From an uncultured Lachnospiraceae bacterium (lineage in GTDB: Bacteria > Bacillota_A > Clostridia > Lachnospirales > Lachnospiraceae), in the NCBI GenBank assembly GCA_910587495.1, contig CAJUMT010000138.1:1-9413 (forward strand): 9,413 bases of DNA. Direction: 5' to 3'. Positions within the stretch are counted from its first letter, which is position 1. The number at the start of each line of letters is the position of its first letter. The position numbers and the translations under genes were made by a program. Of the stretch, positions 1 through 5,664 are shown one piece after another. The notes beneath the pieces are model-generated. The model was given only the letters and a program-made list of their open reading frames with translations. It was not told where the DNA came from and did no database searches.

Positions 1-355
1 TGCGGATTCGTTCCGGATGCTGCAAAGGCGCCTCCGACGGCAGCTCTATCTCAAGGACCAGCCTTTTTTCTGCATACCTTTCCTTTAAAAGTTTAAGCCC
101 TTCAGAACCGCGCCCGCATCCCCTGCATGAACCTGCTAAAGCAAAATAATCCAGAAGTACCAGATCCTTATACAGAACGGTAACCGCCATTCCTAAAAGC
201 TTTTTACCGCTTTTCAAAGCCAGCAGTTCCATCACTCCCTGCCTGGCTTTTACCTTCATAAGTCCAAAAGGTTTTCGTTCCGCTTTAGGAAAGGAGTAAA
301 GATAAATCCGTTTCATTTTGCGAAGGTCTCTGCCATCCGCTTTTTTAAGTTCCAT
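1..355 (-). CDS. GNAT-family N-acetyltransferase, partial (C-terminus cut by window edge)
   Basis: The reading frame starts at the ATG complementary to 353-355 and stays open to base 1, giving 118 codons without a stop. It begins MELKKADGRDLRKMKRIY and continues with SFPKAERKPFG, then a strand-like stretch with KSGKKLLGMAVTVLYKDL and LLDYFALAGSCRGCGRGSEG. The last resembles the acetyl-CoA pyrophosphate loop of GNAT enzymes (R/Q-x-x-G-x-G/A), followed by a helix with LKLLKERYAEKRLVLEIE. GNAT enzymes move an acetyl group from acetyl-CoA to an amine; the substrate cannot be told from sequence. A GGGAG ribosome site lies about nine bases before the ATG. The start is only 3 bp beyond the DUF362 stop codon, so it is probably the last gene visible of the FprA-DUF362 transcription unit. 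Family assignment is by recognition of pattern; the C-terminal half is missing. Confidence 0.75.
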   Translation of the reverse strand, partial: MELKKADGRDLRKMKRIYLYSFPKAERKPFGLMKVKARQGVMELLALKSGKKLLGMAVTVLYKDLVLLDYFALAGSCRGCGRGSEGLKLLKERYAEKRLVLEIELPSEAPLQHPERIR

Positions 356-358
356 ATT

Positions 359-1468
359 CTATCTCCCGGCATTCAATATAAAATCTTTTAAAAATCCGTA
401 TATCTCCTGTTCTGTGGGCGGACAGCCTTTTAAAGTATGCGCAAATTCCTTTGTGCAGTTCCCGATTCCAAGCCTGCCTGTCTTCCCTTTATATCCTTGG
501 CCGATACAGATTTTTTCTGAAAGGTCTTTTAAAAGCCCCTCCTTTTCCAGCATATCCAGCGCCGGGATCAAATATCCGTAACAGGCGCTGCAGGATTCCA
601 CATCCTCGGCATATTCGGCAAGCTCTATGGCCCGTCTTGTATCCTTCAAAGAGATGCTATCTTTGAAAAGCGGCGGATTCAGCTCCCGAATAGAGGCATG
701 TGCAAGGTCGGCGCTTCCCGCCCCCAGTTTTTCGGCTATACCGATATAAGGCACTTCCTCTGTCTTATACTCCAAAAGACGGCACACATACGCATCTAAA
801 AGCACCGGATCCGTTGCCGCAAAAATCTGATCTGCCGTCACAGGATTACCGCCGTCTTCAAAACTTAAATCCCCGCATATATGATCTGTTAAAATAAAAT
901 CCTGCCGAATCCCCCGGGCCAGATGCCCGATCGGGCGATGCAGGCCCATCGTGTGAAATCTGCGCTTCTCTTTGTTTGGCAAAAGCCCTTTCATATTTTT
1001 CAAAGCACAGGTAACCCGGGTCTGGCAGTGTCCTTTTAAGACCGGAACATTAATCATAAAGTCCGCCTCCAAAGCACACTTACAAATATGAAGCGTAAGT
1101 CCGCCGCAGTCCACTGCCACAGCCTGCTCCTTTTGAGCGTCCAGAAGCTCCACACCATACTTTCTCGCCAGGCTGTCATAGCCGCACACCTGGAAAGCTT
1201 CTTTCGTCCTGGCTCCTACCCAGGAGCCTTCCATAATGGCCAGGTCATAAAAGCCATGTTCCTGCAGATAACAAAGCAATCCTTCGATCACTTCAGGATG
1301 TGTCGTCGCACCCTCGGAAGCCACGGACGCAGACACCAGATTCGGCTTGATACCGATCCTTTTCTTCCTGTCCCCGATCATAGACGCCAGGTCCGCCTCT
1401 TTTAGGAGGACCTGGGTTATTTCTTTATAATTTTTACCGTTTATAATAAGAATCTCATTTTTTTTCAT
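359..1468 (-). CDS. DUF362 domain-containing protein
   Basis: A 369-residue protein of the DUF362 family, whose biochemical role is mostly unsettled; some members carry iron-sulfur clusters. Conserved blocks seen are KPNLV (41-45), a TTHPEV segment (55-60), GSW (81-83) and the long central NVPVLKGH...ALKNMKGLLP region (140-164). The usual C-terminal ferredoxin module with two CxxCxxC clusters is absent. Four cysteines remain in the C-terminal third: C293 and C296 (CSAC), C338 (GNC) and C349 (KGCPP). They could bind one [4Fe-4S] cluster, but this is inference. No signal peptide or membrane segment is evident, so it is likely cytoplasmic. It follows the flavodiiron gene by 14 bp and precedes the acetyltransferase by 3 bp, suggesting one transcript. 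The chosen ATG lacks a clear Shine-Dalgarno sequence, which may indicate translational coupling to the upstream gene. Family call is firm, function is not. Confidence 0.85.
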   Translation of the reverse strand: MKKNEILIINGKNYKEITQVLLKEADLASMIGDRKKRIGIKPNLVSASVASEGATTHPEVIEGLLCYLQEHGFYDLAIMEGSWVGARTKEAFQVCGYDSLARKYGVELLDAQKEQAVAVDCGGLTLHICKCALEADFMINVPVLKGHCQTRVTCALKNMKGLLPNKEKRRFHTMGLHRPIGHLARGIRQDFILTDHICGDLSFEDGGNPVTADQIFAATDPVLLDAYVCRLLEYKTEEVPYIGIAEKLGAGSADLAHASIRELNPPLFKDSISLKDTRRAIELAEYAEDVESCSACYGYLIPALDMLEKEGLLKDLSEKICIGQGYKGKTGRLGIGNCTKEFAHTLKGCPPTEQEIYGFLKDFILNAGR

Positions 1469-1482
1469 AGCAACGCCGCTGC

Positions 1483-2646
1483 TTATGCCAGTATTTGATC
1501 CGCCAGCTGTGCCAGCGCTTCCATCTCTTTTTCACCTGCCGCCGACTTGATCGTCACAACCGGATCAATAATATCAATATTTTTCATGCTTTCCAGATAA
1601 GCCTTCATATGTTTACCCGCCATAGGCGCCCAGCTTCCGTTTTCTACAATAGCAACTTTGCGGTTCTGGAAATTTTTGATTTTCAGATGATACAGAAAAT
1701 CCTCCATGCATGGGAACAGGCTTGCGTCATAGGTAACGCCTGCCAGCACCATCTTATCATAGCGGTATGCACAGGATATTGCCTCTGCCATATCATCCCT
1801 TGCCAGGTCGAAAAATACCACGTTCTTTGCGCCCTTCTCTTTAAGGATGTCCACAAATTTAAGCATCGCCCTTTTGGTATTTCCATGAATGGAAGCACAG
1901 GCGACCACGATGCCTTCCTCCTCCGGCTCATAGGAAGACCAGGTCAGATATTTTCCTATGTAATATCCTAAGTCTTCTTTTAAGATCGGACCGTGCAGCG
2001 GACAGATGATGGAAATATCCAATGTCGCCGCCTTTTTAAGAAGCGCCTGTACCTGCGCGCCGTATTTTCCTACAATATTGATAAAATAACGTCTTGCCTC
2101 ATCCGCCCATTCTTCTTCGGCGTCCAAAGCTCCGAACTTGCCGAATCCGTCCGCGGAGAAAAGTACTTTCTCAGACTGCTCGTAAGTCACCATGGCTTCC
2201 GGCCAGTGTACCATAGGCGCCATAAAAAACTGAAGCGTATGACTTCCAAGGCTTAAAGTATCTCCCTCTTTGATGGTGACCGTTCTGCCTGTCAGATCAA
2301 AATCAAAGAACTGCGGCAGCATCTGGAACACCTTCGTGTTGCTGACAAGCTGCATATCCGGATATTTCTCCGCGATCTTCTGGATATTTCCTGCATGATC
2401 CGGCTCCATATGGTCGATGATTAGATAATCCGGCTTGCGCCCGTCTAAAACGGTCTCCACGTTCTTAAGCCACTCTTCCGTCACTCTCGGGTCTGTGGTA
2501 TCCATAATGGCGACTTTTTCATCCAGGATCACATAAGAGTTGTAGGAAACACCCTTCGGTACATGATACTGGCTCTCAAACAGGTCGATGTCGTGGTCGT
2601 CGCACCCAACATACAGGATGGACGGGGTAACTGTTGTATCTTTCAT
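1483..2646 (-). CDS. FprA-family A-type flavoprotein (flavodiiron protein)
   Basis: A 387-residue flavodiiron protein. Such enzymes reduce O2 to water and in some cases NO to N2O, taking electrons from reduced rubredoxin, and so protect anaerobes. The N-terminal metallo-beta-lactamase-like domain (about 1-245) carries all diiron ligands in family order: H79, E81, D83 (HMEPDH), H147, D166 and H219 (CPLHGP). The C-terminal flavodoxin domain (about 246-387) has the FMN phosphate loop ASIHGNTK (251-258). There is no extra rubredoxin or flavin-reductase domain, so it is class A. The ATG complementary to 2644-2646 is chosen because a GGAGG site lies 8 bp before it; a TTG five codons upstream would put that site inside the gene. 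The rubredoxin gene just upstream is the likely electron donor. O2 versus NO preference cannot be read from sequence. Confidence 0.97.
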   Translation of the reverse strand: MKDTTVTPSILYVGCDDHDIDLFESQYHVPKGVSYNSYVILDEKVAIMDTTDPRVTEEWLKNVETVLDGRKPDYLIIDHMEPDHAGNIQKIAEKYPDMQLVSNTKVFQMLPQFFDFDLTGRTVTIKEGDTLSLGSHTLQFFMAPMVHWPEAMVTYEQSEKVLFSADGFGKFGALDAEEEWADEARRYFINIVGKYGAQVQALLKKAATLDISIICPLHGPILKEDLGYYIGKYLTWSSYEPEEEGIVVACASIHGNTKRAMLKFVDILKEKGAKNVVFFDLARDDMAEAISCAYRYDKMVLAGVTYDASLFPCMEDFLYHLKIKNFQNRKVAIVENGSWAPMAGKHMKAYLESMKNIDIIDPVVTIKSAAGEKEMEALAQLADQILA

Positions 2647-2680
2647 GATTAATCCCTCCAAGATATTTTTTTATGTATTG

Positions 2681-2709
2681 AAAAAGGGAATGTCTGACGA
2701 CACTCCCTT
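2681..2709 (-). terminator. Hairpin terminator or attenuator between rubredoxin and fprA-type gene
   Basis: On the minus strand an 11-bp stem (arms 2699-2709 and 2684-2694) closes a 4-base loop and is followed by a run of U. One position is a G-U pair only when read as minus-strand RNA and a mismatch on plus, which supports minus-strand function. It begins 7 bp after the rubredoxin stop codon. Only about 35 bases separate it from the flavodiiron start, too few for an independent promoter, so it probably lets some transcripts through. Confidence 0.8.
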
Positions 2710-2715
2710 ATTCTC

Positions 2716-2874
2716 TTACGCTTCTACAAAAGAATCTTTGTCTACGCCGCAGACAGGGCATACCCAGTCGTCCGGAAGATCTTCAAAAGCAGTTCCCGGT
2801 GCAATGCCGTTATCCGGATCACCTACTGCAGGATCGTATTCGTAGCCGCATGGCTCGCAAACGTATTTTTTCAT
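2716..2874 (-). CDS. Rubredoxin
   Basis: A 52-residue rubredoxin, a small cytoplasmic electron carrier with one iron bound by four cysteines. The ligands are C6 and C9 (CEPCGY) and C39 and C42 (CPVCG), the same positions as in classical clostridial rubredoxins. The aromatic and acidic residues typical of the fold are present (Y4, Y11, Y13, W37 and the DLPDDW segment). The start ATG is preceded by a TAGGAGG site 8-9 bp away. It lies directly upstream of the flavodiiron gene, whose physiological reductant is rubredoxin in characterised anaerobes, so the two very likely act together in O2 or NO reduction. Its own consensus promoter and following terminator suggest abundant monocistronic mRNA with some read-through. 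The product is complete and of normal length; identity is essentially certain. Confidence 0.97.
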   Translation of the reverse strand: MKKYVCEPCGYEYDPAVGDPDNGIAPGTAFEDLPDDWVCPVCGVDKDSFVEA

Positions 2875-2918
2875 AGCTGATTGCCTCCTATTCTAGCTCC
2901 ACTGTTTTAAAGACTTTG

Positions 2919-2931
2919 TTTTCGCCGAAAA
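2919..2931. promoter_or_regulatory. Palindrome over the predicted rubredoxin transcription start (candidate operator)
   Basis: TTTTCGCCGAAAA is a perfect inverted repeat with 6-base arms around one central base (2925). It touches the last base of the -10 box and covers the expected start point of the minus-strand rubredoxin promoter. That position is typical of a repressor site, but the sequence does not match the PerR or Rex consensus, and no regulator is assigned. It could also form a short hairpin at the mRNA 5' end. Confidence 0.35.
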
Positions 2932-2959
2932 TTATAGCATATCCAAACAGTATTGTCAA
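2931..2959 (-). promoter_or_regulatory. Consensus sigma-A promoter for rubredoxin
   Basis: On the minus strand TTGACA (2954-2959) and TATAAT (2931-2936) are separated by exactly 17 bases, with an extended -10 TG one base upstream of TATAAT. All twelve hexamer positions match consensus. The predicted start is near 2924, giving a leader of about 50 bases before the rubredoxin ATG. It sits just past the stop codon of the alarmone synthetase gene. Confidence 0.9.
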
Positions 2960-2965
2960 AAATTT

Positions 2966-3676
2966 TCAATCGTCAAGTTCCCCTTCTTCGATCATGTTCC
3001 GTATTTCCTGCATCCGCGTATCCACGCTGCTGATAGTCTCCGCGCATTTGCGCAGCTCCTCCACAATCAGTTCGGAATTTTTCACACGTTTTTTGTACTT
3101 TAGCTTATGATCCACACTGGCCCAGAAATCCATGGCGATCGTGCGGAACTGCACTTCTACCTGCATATATTTCTTCTGATTGGATAAAAAGATGGGAATC
3201 TGAATGATCAGATGCAGGCTTCTGTAACCGTTCTTCTTTGGGTGTTTGATATAATCTTTAATCTTGAGTACTTCCAGGTCATCTTGCGCGGAAAGCATAT
3301 CGGCAAGATAATAGATGTCTTCCACAAAAGAGCAGATCACCCGCACACCTGCCACATCATGCAGTTTTGCCTCAATATTATCCACTGTCAGGGCATGACC
3401 CTTACGATACATCTTCTCGACGATGCTGACTGGATCTTTCACACGGCTTTTAATGGATTCAATGGGGTTACGTTCGTGCAGAAGAGAAAATTCCTCATTC
3501 AGCACATTCAATTTTGTCTCCATCTCCCGGATGGCACAACGGTACTCCATAAGCAGCGTCACAAAAGACTGCACGGTTCCCAATATCTTTGCCTGCTGCT
3601 CTCTGGGAATGTGTTCAAACAGAGCGGGAAACTCTTCTGCCGCCACATCCATGATTTCGTTTTTTTCCTTCATCAT
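2966..3676 (-). CDS. GTP pyrophosphokinase family protein (small alarmone synthetase, RelQ-like)
   Basis: A 236-residue single-domain (p)ppGpp synthetase. These enzymes transfer pyrophosphate from ATP to the 3' hydroxyl of GDP or GTP, making the stringent-response alarmone. Motifs seen in order are SIKSRVKDPVSI (74-85, ATP binding), HDVAGVRVI (106-114, with the metal-binding Asp at 107), KDYIKHPKKNGYRSLH (140-155, guanine-nucleotide binding) and VEVQFRT (173-179), then DFWASVDHKLKYK (183-195). No HD hydrolase domain, TGS or ACT domain is present, so it is not a long RelA/SpoT enzyme. The position usually Glu in EHKL is Asp here (189), a conservative change. The start ATG overlaps the preceding hydrolase stop codon as ATGA, so the two are translationally coupled. 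An extra N-terminal stretch (about 1-25) makes it slightly longer than Bacillus RelQ. Activity is inferred from motifs. Confidence 0.92.
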   Translation of the reverse strand: MMKEKNEIMDVAAEEFPALFEHIPREQQAKILGTVQSFVTLLMEYRCAIREMETKLNVLNEEFSLLHERNPIESIKSRVKDPVSIVEKMYRKGHALTVDNIEAKLHDVAGVRVICSFVEDIYYLADMLSAQDDLEVLKIKDYIKHPKKNGYRSLHLIIQIPIFLSNQKKYMQVEVQFRTIAMDFWASVDHKLKYKKRVKNSELIVEELRKCAETISSVDTRMQEIRNMIEEGELDD

Positions 3677-4479
3677 TTCAACAACTCTTCCTGTAATTTT
3701 AGATACAACGCATCCCTGCGATCATCCTTTATAGGAAATTGCTCTCTGTAGACCTCCGCGCCTCTTTCCACTTGAAAGATCAGCACTTTTTCTTCAGGAA
3801 CCGCATCCGGCAGGCAAAATTCCTCAAAAGGCAGTTCGTTTCCATCAGGGGCATAACCCATAGAATCCCCTGCGTAATACTGTCCCCCCATCTCTCCGGC
3901 ACAATTGATGCCAAAAATATAAGACATATTTTCGATGGCACGGGCTTTCAGAAGGCACTTCCAGTGTGTACGCCTTTTTGCGGGCCAGTTGGCAGGCACA
4001 AAGATCAGGTCTGCCTGCCTTGAAAGGAGCTGGAAAGGCTCCGGAAAACGCAAGTCATAGCAGATCTGCACGCCCATACAAAAGCCTGCGAAAGTACAGA
4101 CAGGAAGAGATGCACCTCCCTGAAAATACGCATCTTCTCCGCCGTAGCTGAACGGATGGATTTTGGCATAATCCAGGATTTCCCCATCCGGCGTCACAAT
4201 AGAGTAGTGGTTCTCACACCGCGCGCCAGCGTCTTTTACCCAGCCGACGCCGACGGCAATATCATACATCGCAGCCAGTTCCCGGATACGGGCGACCGTT
4301 TCTTTATGATTCTCCTTCGTCCGCTCCGTATGCATGGAAAAACCGGTCAGGCTCATCTCCGGAAGACAGAACAAATCAACTTTCTGATCCGCCAGACAAG
4401 AAAGATAAGACTCCGCCCGTTTTATATTCTTTTCTTTGTTTTCCCAGTTAAGCTGCAGCTGCCCCAGTGCAATTTTCAT
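3673..4479 (-). CDS. Carbon-nitrogen family hydrolase (nitrilase superfamily, Nit2/omega-amidase-like)
   Basis: A 268-residue cytoplasmic hydrolase that cleaves a non-peptide C-N bond. The nitrilase catalytic triad is complete: E41 (LPEMSLTGF), K106 (YAKIHPFS) and C140 (GVQICYDLRFPE). The ICYDLRFPE block and length resemble the Nit2/YafV omega-amidase group, which removes keto-acid amides such as alpha-ketoglutaramate; the exact substrate is inference. The start is the ATG complementary to 4477-4479, with GGGGAG 8 bp upstream. A longer open frame continues upstream but only as a proline-rich shadow of the opposite-strand Cys/Gly-rich gene. Its stop codon overlaps the alarmone synthetase start (ATGA). 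A promoter is proposed at 4502-4531. Superfamily call is firm. Confidence 0.93.
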   Translation of the reverse strand: MKIALGQLQLNWENKEKNIKRAESYLSCLADQKVDLFCLPEMSLTGFSMHTERTKENHKETVARIRELAAMYDIAVGVGWVKDAGARCENHYSIVTPDGEILDYAKIHPFSYGGEDAYFQGGASLPVCTFAGFCMGVQICYDLRFPEPFQLLSRQADLIFVPANWPAKRRTHWKCLLKARAIENMSYIFGINCAGEMGGQYYAGDSMGYAPDGNELPFEEFCLPDAVPEEKVLIFQVERGAEVYREQFPIKDDRRDALYLKLQEELLK

Positions 4480-4501
4480 ATAATTACTCCCCTTTGTCTT
4501 T

Positions 4502-4531
4502 ATTTTAACACAAAACACCTGCGCAGGGCAA
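4502..4531 (-). promoter_or_regulatory. Probable promoter of the hydrolase-alarmone synthetase operon
   Basis: On the minus strand TTGCCC (4526-4531) and TAAAAT (4502-4507) lie 18 bases apart, 23 bases before the hydrolase ATG. The -35 box is weak and the -10 box is good. A perfect 10-bp palindrome, CCTGCGCAGG (4518-4527), sits in the spacer and could be an operator. Confidence 0.5.
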
Positions 4532-4540
4532 GCGTCAGTC

Positions 4541-4567
4541 ACCAATCCCCCCTTTTTGCATATGATG
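4541..4567 (+). promoter_or_regulatory. Sigma-K-like promoter candidate for the Cys/Gly-rich gene
   Basis: CATATGATG (4559-4567) matches the mother-cell sigma-K -10 pattern CATAnnnTA in all but the last base. CACC (4540-4543) with its AC at 4541-4542 lies 16 bases upstream, as expected for the -35 element. No sigma-A promoter of comparable quality is visible before this gene. The match is short, so this is a hypothesis only. Confidence 0.3.
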
Positions 4568-4597
4568 AAGTGTAAATAGTTTTTGGAGGTTACTTGA

Positions 4598-4930
4598 ATG
4601 GGTGACTTAAGTGCAAGAAACAACTGTAACTGTGGATGCGACTGCGGATGCGGCAATGGAAACGGACTTTTCGGCGGCGGCAGCTGCGGATGCCTGATCC
4701 TGATCCTGATCCTCTTCTCCTGCTGTGGTAACGGCGGCGGATTCTTCGGCGGCAACGGATGCGGCTGCGGATGCGACAATGGCTGCGGCGGGGACAGCTG
4801 CTGGTGGATCATCCTGCTCCTGCTTTTCTGCGGTAACGGCTTCGGCGGATGCGGCAACGGCAACTGTGGCTGCAACAACAACTGCGGATGCAATAACAAC
4901 TGCGGATGCAACAACAACTGCGGGTGCTAA
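4598..4930 (+). CDS. Cys/Gly-rich small protein (chorion class high-cysteine HCB protein 13-like)
   Basis: A 110-residue protein of extreme composition: 24 Cys, 32 Gly, about 20 Asn, a single Arg and no Lys. It resembles clostridial proteins annotated 'chorion class high-cysteine HCB protein 13'; that name only reflects composition and no function is known to me. Layout: a CxC block CNCGCDCGC (10-18), hydrophobic block LILILILF (33-40), CC (42-43), CGCGC (55-59), hydrophobic block WWIILLLLF (69-77), then three NNNCGC repeats ending the protein (93-110). The hydrophobic blocks are too short for ordinary membrane helices. The dense CxC pairs suggest metal binding or disulfide or dityrosine-free cross-linking, for example in a spore coat; this is inference. 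GGAGG lies 8 bp before the ATG and a terminator follows the stop, which selects this frame among several open ones. It is alone on its transcript and divergent from the hydrolase. Confidence 0.8.
   Translation: MGDLSARNNCNCGCDCGCGNGNGLFGGGSCGCLILILILFSCCGNGGGFFGGNGCGCGCDNGCGGDSCWWIILLLLFCGNGFGGCGNGNCGCNNNCGCNNNCGCNNNCGC
4694..4711 (+). repeat. Three tandem CTGATC hexamers in the Cys/Gly-rich gene
   Basis: Three exact copies of CTGATC encode the alternating LILILI hydrophobic block (residues 33-38). The unit is a multiple of three, so copy-number change would lengthen the block without shifting the frame. Confidence 0.85.
4874..4927 (+). repeat. Three 18-bp tandem repeats encoding NNNCGC
   Basis: Three adjacent 18-bp units (4874-4891, 4892-4909, 4910-4927) encode Asn-Asn-Asn-Cys-Gly-Cys and run up to the stop codon. 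Units differ from each other by one or two silent third-position changes. A partial unit (GNCGC) precedes them. The array probably grew by slippage or unequal crossing-over under selection for protein sequence. Confidence 0.9.
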
Positions 4931-4939
4931 AATCCGCCC

Positions 4940-4967
4940 GGGCTGCCAGGCTTTCTGGCAGCCCTTT
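4940..4967 (+). terminator. Rho-independent terminator after the Cys/Gly-rich gene
   Basis: A perfect 10-bp stem (4940-4949 with 4955-4964) closes a 5-base loop and is followed by TTT, then AAG. It starts 9 bp after the stop codon. The stem is strong and GC-rich, but the T tract is short. Confidence 0.8.
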
Positions 4968-4990
4968 AAGATTCCGGCGCCTTTAAAACT

Positions 4991-5019
4991 GCATGTTTTG
5001 GGACTGCCGTTCATATATT
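4991..5019 (+). promoter_or_regulatory. Sigma-E-like promoter candidate for the two-gene unit
   Basis: GCATGTT (4991-4997) and CATATATT (5012-5019) are spaced by 14 bases. They fit the mother-cell sigma-E pattern (G/T-A/C-ATATT, 13-15 bases, CATACAnT) with one mismatch in each box. It lies between the terminator of the Cys/Gly-rich gene and the ATG at 5048. No good sigma-A promoter is visible there. Confidence 0.4.
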
Positions 5020-5047
5020 GAAGAAAGACGCAGGGAGACCATACGCC

Positions 5048-5380
5048 ATGAATTTTGATGAAGCAATTCTTCCAAAAGAATTACAGGCTGCAAAGGCCTT
5101 CCTGCCCTTTCTTCCTGCTAATATACAAAAAATGGCTGCAATCTGTATCAAATGGATAGAACTTCGCCTTACAATTGAGTATTTCAGTAAAAATCCCCCC
5201 GTACAACAGTCTTTGGAACCGGGAAATATTATGAAATGCCTGAAAGGTATCCTTCCTGCGGAAGAGCAGGCTTCTTTTGAGCAGTTTGCGGATATGTTTG
5301 AAAATATGGATATGTACCGGGAGATGTTTGAAGGATTTTCCTCTTCCTTCACCCCCGGACAGAAGGAGGACGATACATGA
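5048..5380 (+). CDS. Hypothetical protein, first of a two-gene unit
   Basis: A 110-residue protein I do not recognise. It begins MNFDEAILPKELQ and looks mainly helical, with an N-terminal stretch rich in Ala and Leu (about 8-40), a central LRLTIEYFSKNPPVQ segment and a Met/Phe-rich acidic stretch near the end (about 78-98, with ADMFENMDMYREMF). No signal peptide, membrane segment or catalytic motif is seen. The ATG at 5048 is chosen because a GGGAG site precedes it by 10 bases; a TTG at 5018 in the same frame has no ribosome site and falls inside the promoter-like sequence. The stop codon overlaps the next gene's start as ATGA, so the two products are probably made in matched amounts and may interact. 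A sigma-E-like promoter upstream hints at sporulation expression. Reality of the gene is well supported, function is unknown. Confidence 0.8.
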   Translation: MNFDEAILPKELQAAKAFLPFLPANIQKMAAICIKWIELRLTIEYFSKNPPVQQSLEPGNIMKCLKGILPAEEQASFEQFADMFENMDMYREMFEGFSSSFTPGQKEDDT

Positions 5381-5664
5381 AAACACCCGAATGGTTCCAC
5401 GATCCGCGCATCCAGGATATCGCGCCGGCCAAGCTTACGCTCCTCTTAAAACTTGCCGAACAGATCGAAGGCAAGACGCAGAAACAGGCTATGCCTATCC
5501 TTTTAGGCGCCGTAGCTTCCGCCAGCCGGCAGAATCTGCAGTTTTCCAAAGATGAATTTGACCTGATTTTCGAGATTATGAAAGAAGGAAAAAGTGAATC
5601 AGAAAAAAGGCAGATGGATGAAACGCTCAAAAGAGCGCAGAAAGCCCTTCAGGGAAAACGATAG
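5377..5664 (+). CDS. Hypothetical protein, second of a two-gene unit
   Basis: A 95-residue protein of unknown function, starting at the ATG that overlaps the previous stop codon (ATGA) and preceded by an AGGAGG site. It appears all-helical: MKTPEWFHDPRIQDI, then a Leu-rich helix LTLLLKLAEQIEGK (about 20-33), an Ala-rich part LLGAVASAS (43-51) and a charged C-terminal half with many Lys and Glu (about 63-95) that could form a coiled coil. There is no signal peptide, membrane segment or recognisable catalytic motif. Coupled translation with the preceding gene suggests a protein pair. A bidirectional terminator begins at its stop codon, closing the unit against the convergent anti-sigma gene. 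Confidence 0.8.
   Translation: MKTPEWFHDPRIQDIAPAKLTLLLKLAEQIEGKTQKQAMPILLGAVASASRQNLQFSKDEFDLIFEIMKEGKSESEKRQMDETLKRAQKALQGKR

Noticed and set aside
2647..2661. TTG start giving five extra residues on the flavodiiron protein
   Set aside because: The GGAGG ribosome site for the ATG at 2646 lies within this extension.
3212..3751. Long plus-strand open frames opposite the alarmone synthetase
   Set aside because: They are shadows of a clear minus-strand gene with conserved motifs, and they lack ribosome sites and family resemblance.
4694..4711. CTGATC tandem hexamers as a phase-variation switch
   Set aside because: The unit is six bases, so slippage would not change the reading frame or switch expression off.
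4480..4917. Upstream extension of the hydrolase frame giving a 414-residue, proline-rich N-terminus
   Set aside because: It is the antisense of the Cys/Gly-rich gene. A GGGGAG ribosome site and the conserved family N-terminus place the start at 4479.
4607..5021. Ala/Val-rich and Ala/Thr-rich open frames overlapping the Cys/Gly-rich gene on both strands
   Set aside because: They are open only because the GC-rich repeated codons lack stops in other frames. They have no ribosome sites and cross the terminator.
5018..5047. TTG start for the first hypothetical gene
   Set aside because: It has no ribosome site and overlaps the promoter-like -10 box. The ATG at 5048 has GGGAG upstream.
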